45,549 nucleotides of DNA from Oligoflexia bacterium (lineage in GTDB: Bacteria > Bdellovibrionota > Bdellovibrionia > JABDDW01), in NCBI GenBank assembly GCA_034439615.1, contig JAWXAT010000014.1, positions 1 to 45,549 on the forward strand. The letters run 5' to 3'. Both the position numbers and the translations under genes were made by a program. The notes under the pieces are model-generated. The model did no database searches. It was not told the DNA's origin and was given only the letters and a program-made list of their open reading frames with translations. Below, in pieces: positions 32,719 through 41,443 of this stretch (the first letter of the stretch is position 1; the number at the start of each line of letters is the position of its first letter).

Positions 32719-33440
32719 CCGTGGAAAAAAGAGATCTCCTTTATGAAGGAAAGGCGAAAAAAATATTTTCTACAACAACGCCTTCAACACTCATTCAAGA
32801 ATTTAAAGATAGTCTCACAGCTTTTAATGCACAGAAAAAAGGGTCATTTCAAGGTAAAGGTGAGGTAAACTTAAAAATCACTACCTGCATTTTTAAACAC
32901 CTGGCATCGTATGGAATACCTACACATTTCATAAGCAACATTGATGCTAAAAACATGGTTGTTGAAAAATTGACGATGATTCCACTTGAAGTTGTAGTGC
33001 GTAATCGAGCCGCGGGGTCTTTTAGTACAAGACTCGGAGTGCCTGAAGGCACACGCCTGGATGGGCCTTTTGTAGAATTTTATTATAAAAAAGATGAGCT
33101 TGCTGACCCCATTGTTACAGAAGATCATATTTTGGCGCTTAAGCTCTCAACACTTCCAGAAATCAAAATATTAAGAGATCGAGCATTAGAGATTAATATC
33201 CATCTTTTGAACATGTTTTCAGAGATTGGAATCGAACTCATCGATTTTAAATTAGAATTTGGTCGTAACAACGAAGGTCGAATTTTACTTGCTGATGAAA
33301 TAAGTCCTGATTCATGTCGATTGTGGGATCTAAAAACCCAAGAAAAATTAGATAAAGATCGTTTTCGGCGGGATCTTGGGAAAGTCGAAGAGAGTTATAA
33401 TTTAGTTTGCGATAAGCTCTTAAAAAAATGGAGTCACTAG
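32715..33440 (+). CDS. purC: SAICAR synthase
   Basis: 241 residues. LLYEGKAKKIF is the N-terminal ATP-binding signature and LADEISPDSCRLWD the conserved C-terminal metal/substrate motif, with VVRNRAAGS between. It joins aspartate to CAIR. It overlaps the purB stop by four bases and is followed one base later by purS. Confidence 0.96.
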   Translation: MTVEKRDLLYEGKAKKIFSTTTPSTLIQEFKDSLTAFNAQKKGSFQGKGEVNLKITTCIFKHLASYGIPTHFISNIDAKNMVVEKLTMIPLEVVVRNRAAGSFSTRLGVPEGTRLDGPFVEFYYKKDELADPIVTEDHILALKLSTLPEIKILRDRALEINIHLLNMFSEIGIELIDFKLEFGRNNEGRILLADEISPDSCRLWDLKTQEKLDKDRFRRDLGKVEESYNLVCDKLLKKWSH

Positions 33441-33441
33441 G

Positions 33442-33678
33442 ATGAAATTTTCAGTAGAAATTATGCCAAGACCTGAAGCATTGGACCCCCAAGGGCGAGC
33501 TGTTCAGGGGAGTCTTCAAAGACTTGGTTTCACAGTTGAAGATTGTAGAGTTGGAAAAGTTGTTATCGTAGATGTGAAAGAAGAAAATAAAACAAAAGCA
33601 CTTGAGCAGGTTCACCAGATGGCAGAAAAAATATTGGCGAACCCACTTATAGAAACATTTGAGGTAAAAGCTCTTTGA
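33442..33678 (+). CDS. purS: FGAM synthase subunit PurS
   Basis: 78 residues. FSVEIMPRPEALDPQGRAVQGSLQRLG corresponds to the PurS start, which needs the DPQG motif, and VEDCRVGKVV follows. PurS bridges PurQ and the small PurL in the FGAM synthase complex. TAGG precedes the ATG and the stop overlaps the purQ TTG. Confidence 0.94.
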   Translation: MKFSVEIMPRPEALDPQGRAVQGSLQRLGFTVEDCRVGKVVIVDVKEENKTKALEQVHQMAEKILANPLIETFEVKAL

Positions 33679-34334
33679 AGCCAGTAGGGGTGTTGAGATT
33701 TTTAGGAACAAATTGTGATGCCGATGTTATAGCGGCTCTTGATGCCGTGGGCATTGCAAATAAATATATATGGTGGGCCAATCGTTTTGAGCCGTCGAGC
33801 TACTCAGCATTTGTTTTACCGGGTGGCTTTAGTTACGGTGATTATTTGCGGGCAGGTGCTCTTGCCGCACATGCACCAGCGATGGACGATCTTAGAAAAG
33901 CCGCAGAAATTGGAATGCCTGTTCTTGGAATATGCAATGGTTTTCAAATTCTTTGTGAAGCAAAACTTCTTGATGGGGCATTAACAAAAAATATTTCAAG
34001 GCAGTTTCAAGACGAATGGGTAGATTTAGAACAAAAATCAACTCAAGGGTTTTGGAATTCAAAAGTCAGAACACATTTTAGACTTCCCATTGCACATTCT
34101 ATGGGGCGCTGGATTGCTCCAGCGGATATCGTAAAACGACTCGAAGATAATGATCAAATTTGGCTTAAGTATGCAAAAAATCCTAATGGTTCACTTCATG
34201 ACATTGCTGGTATTTCAAATAAGGCAAAAAATGTTGCTGCCCTGATGCCTCATCCCGAACGGGCAATGGATGATTGGATGGGAAGCCCTGATGGTAAATT
34301 TCTTTTTGATTGTTTAAAAGCAGGTGGCTTATGA
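33675..34334 (+). CDS. purQ: FGAM synthase glutaminase subunit PurQ
   Basis: 219 residues from a TTG overlapping the purS stop (TTGA). [13 protein letters not shown] is the N-terminal signature. The class I glutaminase nucleophile is Cys87 ([10 protein letters not shown]), and [10 protein letters not shown] holds the His and Glu of the triad. It supplies ammonia to PurL. It overlaps purL by ATGA. Confidence 0.95.
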   Translation: MKPVGVLRFLGTNCDADVIAALDAVGIANKYIWWANRFEPSSYSAFVLPGGFSYGDYLRAGALAAHAPAMDDLRKAAEIGMPVLGICNGFQILCEAKLLDGALTKNISRQFQDEWVDLEQKSTQGFWNSKVRTHFRLPIAHSMGRWIAPADIVKRLEDNDQIWLKYAKNPNGSLHDIAGISNKAKNVAALMPHPERAMDDWMGSPDGKFLFDCLKAGGL

Positions 34335-36526
34335 CATTACACACACTTGAATCAAAGCTTAAACACTATAGGCTCTCAAAAGCTGAATATGATTTAATGA
34401 AACAATATATCGGTCATGAACCCAACATTATAGAATGGGCTTTATATTCAGCTCTATGGAGCGAACATTGTTCTTATAAAAGTTCAAAAGTTTTTTTAAG
34501 AAAACTCTTCACAACACATCCACGAGTTGTTCAAGGCCCTGGTGAAAATGCAGGTGTTATTGATTTAGGTGAAGGCGAACGTGTTGCCTTTAAAATGGAA
34601 AGTCATAATCATCCAAGTTTTATTGAACCCACTCAGGGTGCTGCAACAGGTGTTGGCGGAATTTTACGGGATATTTTTACAATGGGTGCAAGGCCAATTG
34701 CGTCTATGGATTACCTTTGTTTTGGGAGTGTCGATAATAATCATACTCCAAAACTTGTGCAAGGTGTGGTTAAGGGTATCGGTGGGTACGGTAATTGTGT
34801 TGGTGTACCTACAGTAAATGGGCAAACAACGTTTCATCCAAGTTATAATAATAATAATTTAGTAAACGCTTTTAGCTTAGGTTTATTTCGACCAGGTGAA
34901 GAAATATTTTATGGAAAAGCCAGCGGTGTTGGAAATCTCATCGTCTATGTTGGTGCTCGCACGGGGCGTGACGGTGTGCATGGCGCAGCCATGGCAAGTG
35001 AGAGTTTTGATTCTGATATAGAAAAGAAAAAACCAAATGTTCAAATAGGTGATCCATTTTTTGAAAAACTTCTAATCGAAGCTTGTCTTGAAGTGATGAA
35101 AGAAAATCTTGTGGTGGGCATTCAAGATATGGGTGCTGCAGGACTTACAAGTTCTACATTTGAAATGGCTTCTCGCGCAAATAGTGGTTTAAAAATGGAT
35201 CTTAAAAGAGTTCCATTAAGGGAGCCCGATATATCACCTGAAGAAATATTATTAAGCGAAAGCCAAGAGCGCATGGTTTTAATTGTTGAGCCCTTAAAAC
35301 TTCGAAAAGTTGAAGCCATCTTTAAGCGTTGGGATCTCGCTTGTAGCGTGATCGGTGAAATTACCTCAGGAGAAAAAGTTGAACTTTTTTGGGGTGAAGA
35401 ATGTCTCGCCAGTGTTGATCATAAACCACTTGTAGATAAAGCCCCTGTTTATGAAAGACCCTATGAGTTGCCCACTTTGCCCATAACAACGAAGATCACA
35501 GCCGGTGAGCCTGAAAATTTAGAACAAACATTAGTAAGATTTATTTCTCGTCCTGAAATGGCTTCACGTGAATGGATCACAAAACAATACGATCAACGTG
35601 TGGGTGCTAAAACCATGAGTGCTTGCGAAGATGGGGTTGCATTAATAAGGCTTCCTGATTCAAAGCGAGTATTAGGGATGGCCACAGGGTGTCGCCCGTT
35701 ATTGATGGCCTGGCATCCTGAAGTCGGTGCACAAGATGCAATTGCACTGCCTGTTTTACAAATGGCGGCTCGAGGTGTCAAAGCACTTGCTGTTACTGAT
35801 TGTCTAAATTTTGGAAATCCTGAAAAACCAAAAATCATGGGTGAGTTTGTTTCAGCTTTGTCCGGGTTAGATAAAGCTTGTCGTGCTTTTGACACGCCCA
35901 TCATTAGTGGCAATGTCAGTCTTTATAATGAAACCTTAGGTGTGAATATCGTAGGAACTCCTTCAACTGGAATTGTGGGAATAAGGCGCGATCTTTCGGG
36001 TCCAAAAAGTGTATTGCCTGAAGCGGGGCTAGATTTATTTCTTATTCGCACAAAAGATGAAAGTTTGTGGCTTGGTGAATACGCAAGCCTCATTGAAAAT
36101 ACAAAGCCACAAGGTGAGGCGCGCATAAATTTAGATGCACTTACTTCGCTTCAGCAAGTTTTTTTAGATAGCTCAGGCATTGCAGTGAGTTCACAAGTTG
36201 TTGGGCGTGGAGGACTCATCATGGCTCTTTATAAGCTGTGTCGCGATGGAATTGGTATTGCAATTGATTATTTTGAGCGTGATCGAAGTATTGTTGAATT
36301 TCTTTTTGCCGAGAGATTTTATGCCGGAGTTTTTGCGGTGCGGCCTGAAGATTCAGTGCGTCTTATCGATACATGTCGTCATTTAGAAAATTTTGTTGAT
36401 ATTAAAAAAATTGGAAAGTCCCAAAATGATGAATTACGTGTTAATCATTACTTAAACGTTCGAGTTGAATCTCTTAATAAGGCTTATCAAAAAGGTTTAG
36501 GGGGCATTGTTGAAAAAATGGCGTGA
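34331..36526 (+). CDS. purL: FGAM synthase large subunit PurL
   Basis: 731 residues, the small type that needs PurS and PurQ. The start ATG 34331 overlaps the purQ stop; a longer reading to 34310 would overlap by 25. [14 protein letters not shown] contains the catalytic-site His, and [22 protein letters not shown] the ATP/metal region; a repeated AIR-synthase-like domain follows in the second half. It converts FGAR, ATP and ammonia to FGAM. The end overlaps purF by 17 bases. Confidence 0.96.
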   Translation: MTLHTLESKLKHYRLSKAEYDLMKQYIGHEPNIIEWALYSALWSEHCSYKSSKVFLRKLFTTHPRVVQGPGENAGVIDLGEGERVAFKMESHNHPSFIEPTQGAATGVGGILRDIFTMGARPIASMDYLCFGSVDNNHTPKLVQGVVKGIGGYGNCVGVPTVNGQTTFHPSYNNNNLVNAFSLGLFRPGEEIFYGKASGVGNLIVYVGARTGRDGVHGAAMASESFDSDIEKKKPNVQIGDPFFEKLLIEACLEVMKENLVVGIQDMGAAGLTSSTFEMASRANSGLKMDLKRVPLREPDISPEEILLSESQERMVLIVEPLKLRKVEAIFKRWDLACSVIGEITSGEKVELFWGEECLASVDHKPLVDKAPVYERPYELPTLPITTKITAGEPENLEQTLVRFISRPEMASREWITKQYDQRVGAKTMSACEDGVALIRLPDSKRVLGMATGCRPLLMAWHPEVGAQDAIALPVLQMAARGVKALAVTDCLNFGNPEKPKIMGEFVSALSGLDKACRAFDTPIISGNVSLYNETLGVNIVGTPSTGIVGIRRDLSGPKSVLPEAGLDLFLIRTKDESLWLGEYASLIENTKPQGEARINLDALTSLQQVFLDSSGIAVSSQVVGRGGLIMALYKLCRDGIGIAIDYFERDRSIVEFLFAERFYAGVFAVRPEDSVRLIDTCRHLENFVDIKKIGKSQNDELRVNHYLNVRVESLNKAYQKGLGGIVEKMA

Positions 36527-37901
36527 GGAATGCGGTGTCTTTGGCATCTGGAATCATCCCGAGGCTAGCCGTATCACTTACCTGGGTCTTTTTGCTCTTC
36601 AACATCGCGGCCAAGAATCATGTGGTATAGTCTCACTTGATAAAGAAAATCATATTCATCATAAAGGTCTTGGCTTAGTTGCAGATAATTTCACTGAACC
36701 CGAATTAGACAGACTCTCAGGAAGAACCGCCATCGGGCATGTTCGTTACGCTACCACCGGCGATAATCTTCTCACCAATGCTCAGCCACTCACGGCAAAT
36801 TTGAAAGATGGTTTTGTTGCAGTCGCTCATAATGGGAACATTGTGAATGCAGGAAAACTTCGTGAAGAATTAAAAAATGATGGGGCGATTTTTCAAGGCA
36901 GTAACGATACGGAAGTCTTGATTCATCTCCTTGCTCGAGACAAAGCTGTAAAATTTGAAGACCGAGTAATGAATGCTCTTAAAAAATTAGAGGGGGCCTA
37001 TAGTCTGGTTATTCTCACTTCAAAACAACTTTTTGCAGTACGGGACCCGATGGGTTTTAGACCCCTTTCAATCGGAAAACTCGATGGGGATATGAACGGG
37101 TTATCTTATAGTTCTTGGGTAGTTGCGAGCGAAACATGTGCTTTTGATTTAATCGGTGCAAAATTTGAGCGTGACATTTTGCCTGGTGAAATTCTTATTA
37201 TTGAAAATGGCGGGGGTAAAACCCATAGTCTTCATTTGCCTGAAGCTCCTAAAAAAGCTCAATGTATATTTGAACACGTTTATTTTGCGCGTCCAGACAG
37301 TGTTGTTTTTGGTGAAGGAGTTTACGAAGCAAGAAAAAATCTTGGTAGATATCTTGCCCAAGAATGCCCCATTGATGCTGACATAGTTGTGCCTGTGCCA
37401 GATAGTGGAGTTGCCGCAGCATTAGGTTATGCAGAGGAAAGTAAAATCCCATTTGATATGGGCATAATTCGAAACCACTATGTGGGGCGTACTTTTATTG
37501 AACCGCGAAGTCATATTAGAAGTTTTGGTGTGAAAATTAAGCTTAATCCTATGGCTGCTTTACTTCGAGGAAAACGCGTTATTGTTATCGACGATAGTAT
37601 TGTGCGAGGTACTACGTCTAAAAAAATTATAAGCCTTGTCAGAAATGCGGGCGCTAAAGAAATTCATTTACGAATTGCAGCACCTCCAACCACCGGGCCC
37701 TGCTATTACGGTGTAGATACGCCTACTAAAAAAGAATTAATAGCCGCTAATCAATCAGTTGATGAAATCAGAAAATTTGTAGGAGCTGACACCCTTGGTT
37801 ATTTATCAGTAACGGGGCTACTTAAGGCGGTTCGAGCCAATTCTAATACATATTGCGCTGCTTGTTTTGATGGAAAATATCCAACGCCTATTTATGATTG
37901 A
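36510..37901 (+). CDS. purF: Amidophosphoribosyltransferase PurF (Fe-S type)
   Basis: 463 residues from TTG 36510, five bases after the GGGG at 36501-36504; a TTG at 36507 is also possible. After a seven-residue propeptide comes Cys8 (EECGVFGIW), which must become the N-terminal nucleophile, as in Bacillus subtilis. Cysteines in QCIFEH, GPCYYG and YCAACF correspond to the four ligands of the B. subtilis 4Fe-4S cluster. The PRPP loop is [13 protein letters not shown]. It commits PRPP to purine synthesis. Last gene of the operon. Confidence 0.95.
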   Translation: MKKWREECGVFGIWNHPEASRITYLGLFALQHRGQESCGIVSLDKENHIHHKGLGLVADNFTEPELDRLSGRTAIGHVRYATTGDNLLTNAQPLTANLKDGFVAVAHNGNIVNAGKLREELKNDGAIFQGSNDTEVLIHLLARDKAVKFEDRVMNALKKLEGAYSLVILTSKQLFAVRDPMGFRPLSIGKLDGDMNGLSYSSWVVASETCAFDLIGAKFERDILPGEILIIENGGGKTHSLHLPEAPKKAQCIFEHVYFARPDSVVFGEGVYEARKNLGRYLAQECPIDADIVVPVPDSGVAAALGYAEESKIPFDMGIIRNHYVGRTFIEPRSHIRSFGVKIKLNPMAALLRGKRVIVIDDSIVRGTTSKKIISLVRNAGAKEIHLRIAAPPTTGPCYYGVDTPTKKELIAANQSVDEIRKFVGADTLGYLSVTGLLKAVRANSNTYCAACFDGKYPTPIYD

Positions 37902-37938
37902 ACTTGAATAAAACCCTGACTTTGGCCCACAATAAATC

Positions 37939-38859
37939 ATGATTAAAAAACCACATATTCTCAATAAGGGAGACGCAGTTGCTATTGTTGCGCTGAGTTC
38001 CTTTTTTGATCGGGAGATGTTTAATAAAAGTTTGAAAGTTATTAAAAGTATGGGTTTAAAACCTATTTTTGATAAATCAGTATTTAACAAAGATTTTATC
38101 TTTGCCGGTTCTGCCAAAACGAGATTAAATAATTTGATCAAGGCTATGAAGAACCCAAAAGCTAAGGCAATCTGGTGCGTGCGTGGCGGTTATGGGGCCT
38201 ATGATATAGCCCAAGAACTTGCGCTTAAAAAAATCAAGACTTCATCTAAAATATTAATTGGTTATAGCGATGTGAGTGCACTTCATTTTTATTTCAACCA
38301 AAAATTAAAATGGCCAACACTTCACGGGCCATTATTTACTAGATTAGGAAAACAAGAGTACCGGGGTTTAGAGAAAAAAGTTTTAGAAGAAACACTTTTT
38401 AATTTTAATTACAGACTTAAAGTGAATTTGGGGCTTAAAGTTCTAGGAGCTAAAAAAAATGTCACTGGAGTATTAACGGGCGGGAATTTAAGTCTAATTG
38501 CAGGCTCAATCGGAACACTTTGGGAAATTGACACAAAAAATAAAATTTTATTTATCGAAGAGATCGCAGAGTCAGGTAAAAAAATAGACAGACTCTTAGC
38601 GCAGCTTTGGCACGCAGGAAAATTTGATCATGTGAAGGCCGTTGTATTTGGAGATTTCACTGACTGTCTCGATGGCAGAGGGCAACTTTGGCTTGAGTCA
38701 GTGAAAAGGCGATTTTCAAAAGCCTCGTTCCCTGTGTTATTGGGTCTAAAAGCAGGTCACGATAAAATAAATTTAACATTGCCATTTGGGGTGAAGGTTA
38801 AAGTTTCAGCTGTGACTAGACCTTGTTTTGAAGTTATCGAAGGTTTTGCACGTGAATGA
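37939..38859 (+). CDS. ldcA: LD-carboxypeptidase (S66 family)
   Basis: 306 residues. WCVRGGYGAYDIA and the nucleophile Ser110 in GYSDVSALHFY are S66 signatures; LFIEEIAES holds the catalytic Glu and GLKAGHDKIN the His. It trims the terminal D-Ala from the tetrapeptide of recycled murein in the cytoplasm. It has no signal peptide, as expected for a recycling enzyme. It overlaps the next gene by eight bases. Confidence 0.93.
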   Translation: MIKKPHILNKGDAVAIVALSSFFDREMFNKSLKVIKSMGLKPIFDKSVFNKDFIFAGSAKTRLNNLIKAMKNPKAKAIWCVRGGYGAYDIAQELALKKIKTSSKILIGYSDVSALHFYFNQKLKWPTLHGPLFTRLGKQEYRGLEKKVLEETLFNFNYRLKVNLGLKVLGAKKNVTGVLTGGNLSLIAGSIGTLWEIDTKNKILFIEEIAESGKKIDRLLAQLWHAGKFDHVKAVVFGDFTDCLDGRGQLWLESVKRRFSKASFPVLLGLKAGHDKINLTLPFGVKVKVSAVTRPCFEVIEGFARE

Positions 38860-39901
38860 AAAAAATGATTTTCAAAATATCCTTAATAAAATTAAAAAAG
38901 AAAAATTCCCCGAAAACATTCAAATTACTGTTTATTCAAAAAACAAAACCGTTATTCGAGAAAACTTAGGAAAGCCCTATAAGTATTTTGATGTTTCAAG
39001 TCTTACAAAAATCATGGTGACCACACCCTTAATCATGAAACTAGTTAATGATAAAAAACTTAACTTAAATGATCGATTAGAAAAGTATTTGGGTTTTCTT
39101 CAAGGGCGTGCTCCTGGGCAAATTAAAATTATTGATTTATTAAGACATAAATCAGGGCTTGAGTGGTGGAGACCCTACTTTAAAGAACTCATGAAATGTC
39201 CTGTTACGTCACGCGTTGCCGTTTTAAAAAAAATATTTGCTGCTGAGAAAGTTGGGCGCTCAGAAAAATGTGTCTATTCTGATTTAGATTTTATTTTGCT
39301 TGGCTGGGTGATTGAAGAAATATTAAGTCTTTCACTTGATGAAGCAGCTCATGAATATATTTTTAAGCCATTAAAAATGGGAAATACTCGATTTTTACGT
39401 TGTGAATTTGGAAAAAAGTCACAATTTGCTCCCACTGGTAATGACAAAAGGCGTGGGTATATTTGTGGTGAAGTAGACGATGATAATTGCTGGGCAATGG
39501 GTGGAGTATCAGGGCACGCAGGTTTGTTTTCTACTATGGATGACACTTTGAAATTTGCTGTGAGTATTTGGAATGCTTATAATGGTAAATCAAATAAAAT
39601 ATTTAATGCAAAGCTTGTTAAAAAATTCGCTCAACGCTCAGTCTCTCAAAGTATTGGTGATTGGGCTTTAGGGTTTATGGTACCGAGTAGACCCGTGAGC
39701 ACAGCGGGGACTAAAGTATCTTCTAATGCCTTTGGCCACGTTGGTTACACCGGCACCAGCATTTGGATAGATGTGAAACGTAAAGCCATAGTTACGGTAT
39801 TAGCAAACGGAAGTTACCCTAATAGAGACAACACTCGTTTTGGAAAATTAAGAAAACAACTTCATGATGCCATATGGGAATTACTTGATGAACAAAAATA
39901 A
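38852..39901 (+). CDS. Serine beta-lactamase/transpeptidase-family hydrolase
   Basis: 349 residues from GTG 38852, with GAAGG upstream; a TTG at 38828 is the longer choice. SSLTK gives the SxxK nucleophile (Ser50, Lys53), YSD takes the place of the YxN motif, and GHVGYTGTSIW resembles the third motif. No signal peptide is visible, so it may act in the cytoplasm. Members of this class C-like family include esterases and peptidases. Between ldcA and mpl it may act on murein peptides; that is inference. Confidence 0.8.
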   Translation: MNEKNDFQNILNKIKKEKFPENIQITVYSKNKTVIRENLGKPYKYFDVSSLTKIMVTTPLIMKLVNDKKLNLNDRLEKYLGFLQGRAPGQIKIIDLLRHKSGLEWWRPYFKELMKCPVTSRVAVLKKIFAAEKVGRSEKCVYSDLDFILLGWVIEEILSLSLDEAAHEYIFKPLKMGNTRFLRCEFGKKSQFAPTGNDKRRGYICGEVDDDNCWAMGGVSGHAGLFSTMDDTLKFAVSIWNAYNGKSNKIFNAKLVKKFAQRSVSQSIGDWALGFMVPSRPVSTAGTKVSSNAFGHVGYTGTSIWIDVKRKAIVTVLANGSYPNRDNTRFGKLRKQLHDAIWELLDEQK

Positions 39902-41297
39902 AGAGACGATTTACATGATGGGTATTTGTGGTACGGCCATGGGTAGTCTTGCTGGATTACTTCGAGATATGGGCTACAATGTCAGAGGGAGTGATCAAAA
40001 TGTTTATCCTCCCATGAGCACAAAATTAAAATCTTTAGGCATTGATATTATTGAAGGCTATAAGCCTGAGAATCTTAATCCACGCCCAGATAAAGTAATC
40101 GTTGGTAATGTTATGAGTAAAACTCATGCTGAAGTACAAGCACTTTTAGATAGTAAAATTCCCTACACAAGTCTCCCAAAGGCAATGGGTGAATTTCTTA
40201 TTAAAGATCGTCACAGTGTTGTGATTTCAGGCACTCATGGAAAAACCACAACAACGGCAATTGCGGCATGGGTTTTAGAAAAAGCTGGGCTCAAGCCTGG
40301 TTTTATGATTGGTGGTGTACCGTTAAATTTTCCAAATACATTTTCAATTGGTAAGGGAAATTATTTTGTCATTGAAGGTGATGAATACGATACAGCTTTT
40401 TTTGATAAGGTTCCAAAATTTATTCATTATCGTCCTCGAAGTGTGATTTTAACGAGCATCGAATTTGATCACGCTGACATCTATCGAGATTTAGATCATG
40501 TTAAAGATGCCTTTAAAATGCTTTTAAAGCTTATTCCTGAAGACGGACATCTTATTTATCAATCTGAAGACGAGAATATTAAAAGTATTTTAGCAGAAAC
40601 AAAATGTAAGAATGTTCAAGGATACGGGGTTAAATCAACAGATTGGCAACTTGGCGATATCAAATGGGAAGAAGCTTATTCTCAATTTGATGTAATCTAT
40701 CAGGGTAAAAAAATAGATACGATAAAATCAAATCTATTTGGTGAATATAATTTGCTCAATGCTTTAAGTGTTTATGCTTTGGCTTATAATTTAAAGTTAG
40801 ATCTAAATAAAGTACGAGAAGCATTTATGAGTTTTAAAGGAGTAAAAAGGCGACAAGAAATTATTGGTCAGCCCCGTCACATAACTATCATTGACGATTT
40901 TGCTCATCACCCCACAGCTGTTCGAGTGACCATTGGTGGAGTAAAGAAAAGATTTAAAAAATCACGCATTATTGGTGTTTTTGAACCACGTTCAGCCACT
41001 TCAAGGCGACGTATTTTTCAAGATGATTTTGCAAAAGCTCTGAGCACTGCAGATGAAGTGATTGTCTCTGTGCCCTATGATCAAAGTAAAATTTCTGAGA
41101 CTCAGCGTTTTAATTCTGATGAGTTAATTAATGACATCAAAAAAATCAAAGGCGATGCTCATGCGACCCTTGGGCATTCACCTGATGAAATTATCAGCCA
41201 TCTTAAAACCTTGGCCCAACCTGGGGATGTTATTTTATTAATGAGTAATGGTGGCTTTGGTGGAATTTATCAAAAGCTTCTTAAAGAATTGATCTGA
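39888..41297 (+). CDS. mpl: UDP-N-acetylmuramate:tripeptide ligase Mpl
   Basis: 469 residues from ATG 39888, with GGGA upstream; it overlaps the previous gene by 14 bases. YMMGICGTAMGSLAGLLRDMGY is the N-terminal Mpl-type signature, GTHGKTTTTA the ATP P-loop, and FDHADIYRDLD the following motif. Mpl joins recycled L-Ala-D-Glu-meso-DAP to UDP-MurNAc. It might be read as MurC, but GICGTAMG instead of the MurC-type GIGGxGM favours Mpl. Confidence 0.9.
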   Translation: MNKNKETIYMMGICGTAMGSLAGLLRDMGYNVRGSDQNVYPPMSTKLKSLGIDIIEGYKPENLNPRPDKVIVGNVMSKTHAEVQALLDSKIPYTSLPKAMGEFLIKDRHSVVISGTHGKTTTTAIAAWVLEKAGLKPGFMIGGVPLNFPNTFSIGKGNYFVIEGDEYDTAFFDKVPKFIHYRPRSVILTSIEFDHADIYRDLDHVKDAFKMLLKLIPEDGHLIYQSEDENIKSILAETKCKNVQGYGVKSTDWQLGDIKWEEAYSQFDVIYQGKKIDTIKSNLFGEYNLLNALSVYALAYNLKLDLNKVREAFMSFKGVKRRQEIIGQPRHITIIDDFAHHPTAVRVTIGGVKKRFKKSRIIGVFEPRSATSRRRIFQDDFAKALSTADEVIVSVPYDQSKISETQRFNSDELINDIKKIKGDAHATLGHSPDEIISHLKTLAQPGDVILLMSNGGFGGIYQKLLKELI

Positions 41298-41432
41298 TGA
41301 AATTTCTTTTAAGCGGTACTTATACACATTATAGCCACTAAACGCATTGGAATAGATTACGCCCAAGAGGCAATTCATTGGCCCTTACGATTTTATATTA
41401 AAAATAATGATTTTGTGTCCAAAAAGGGCTAG
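41297..41432 (+). pseudogene. Possible frameshifted small-gene remnant between mpl and mutS
   Basis: ATG 41297 overlaps the mpl stop (TGATG) and opens a 14-codon frame, [14 protein letters not shown], ending at 41341. Another frame, offset by one base, is open from about 41312 to a TAG at 41430-41432 and reads, in part, [17 protein letters not shown], protein-like and with no start codon of its own. A single indel would join the two into a peptide of about 45 residues. Chance is possible in so short a stretch. Confidence 0.25.
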
Positions 41433-41442
41433 AAACGAGCCC
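41426..41442 (+). repeat. Short hairpin before the mutS start
   Basis: GGGCT (41426-41430) and AGCCC (41438-41442) pair around a seven-base loop, and the ATG follows one base later. The only G-rich stretch that could serve as ribosome-binding site is inside this stem. It may lower mutS translation. Confidence 0.4.
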
Positions 41443-41443
41443 A

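Noticed and set aside
39888-41297. MurC rather than Mpl
   Set aside because: The N-terminal GICGTAMG motif and the neighbouring ldcA favour Mpl.
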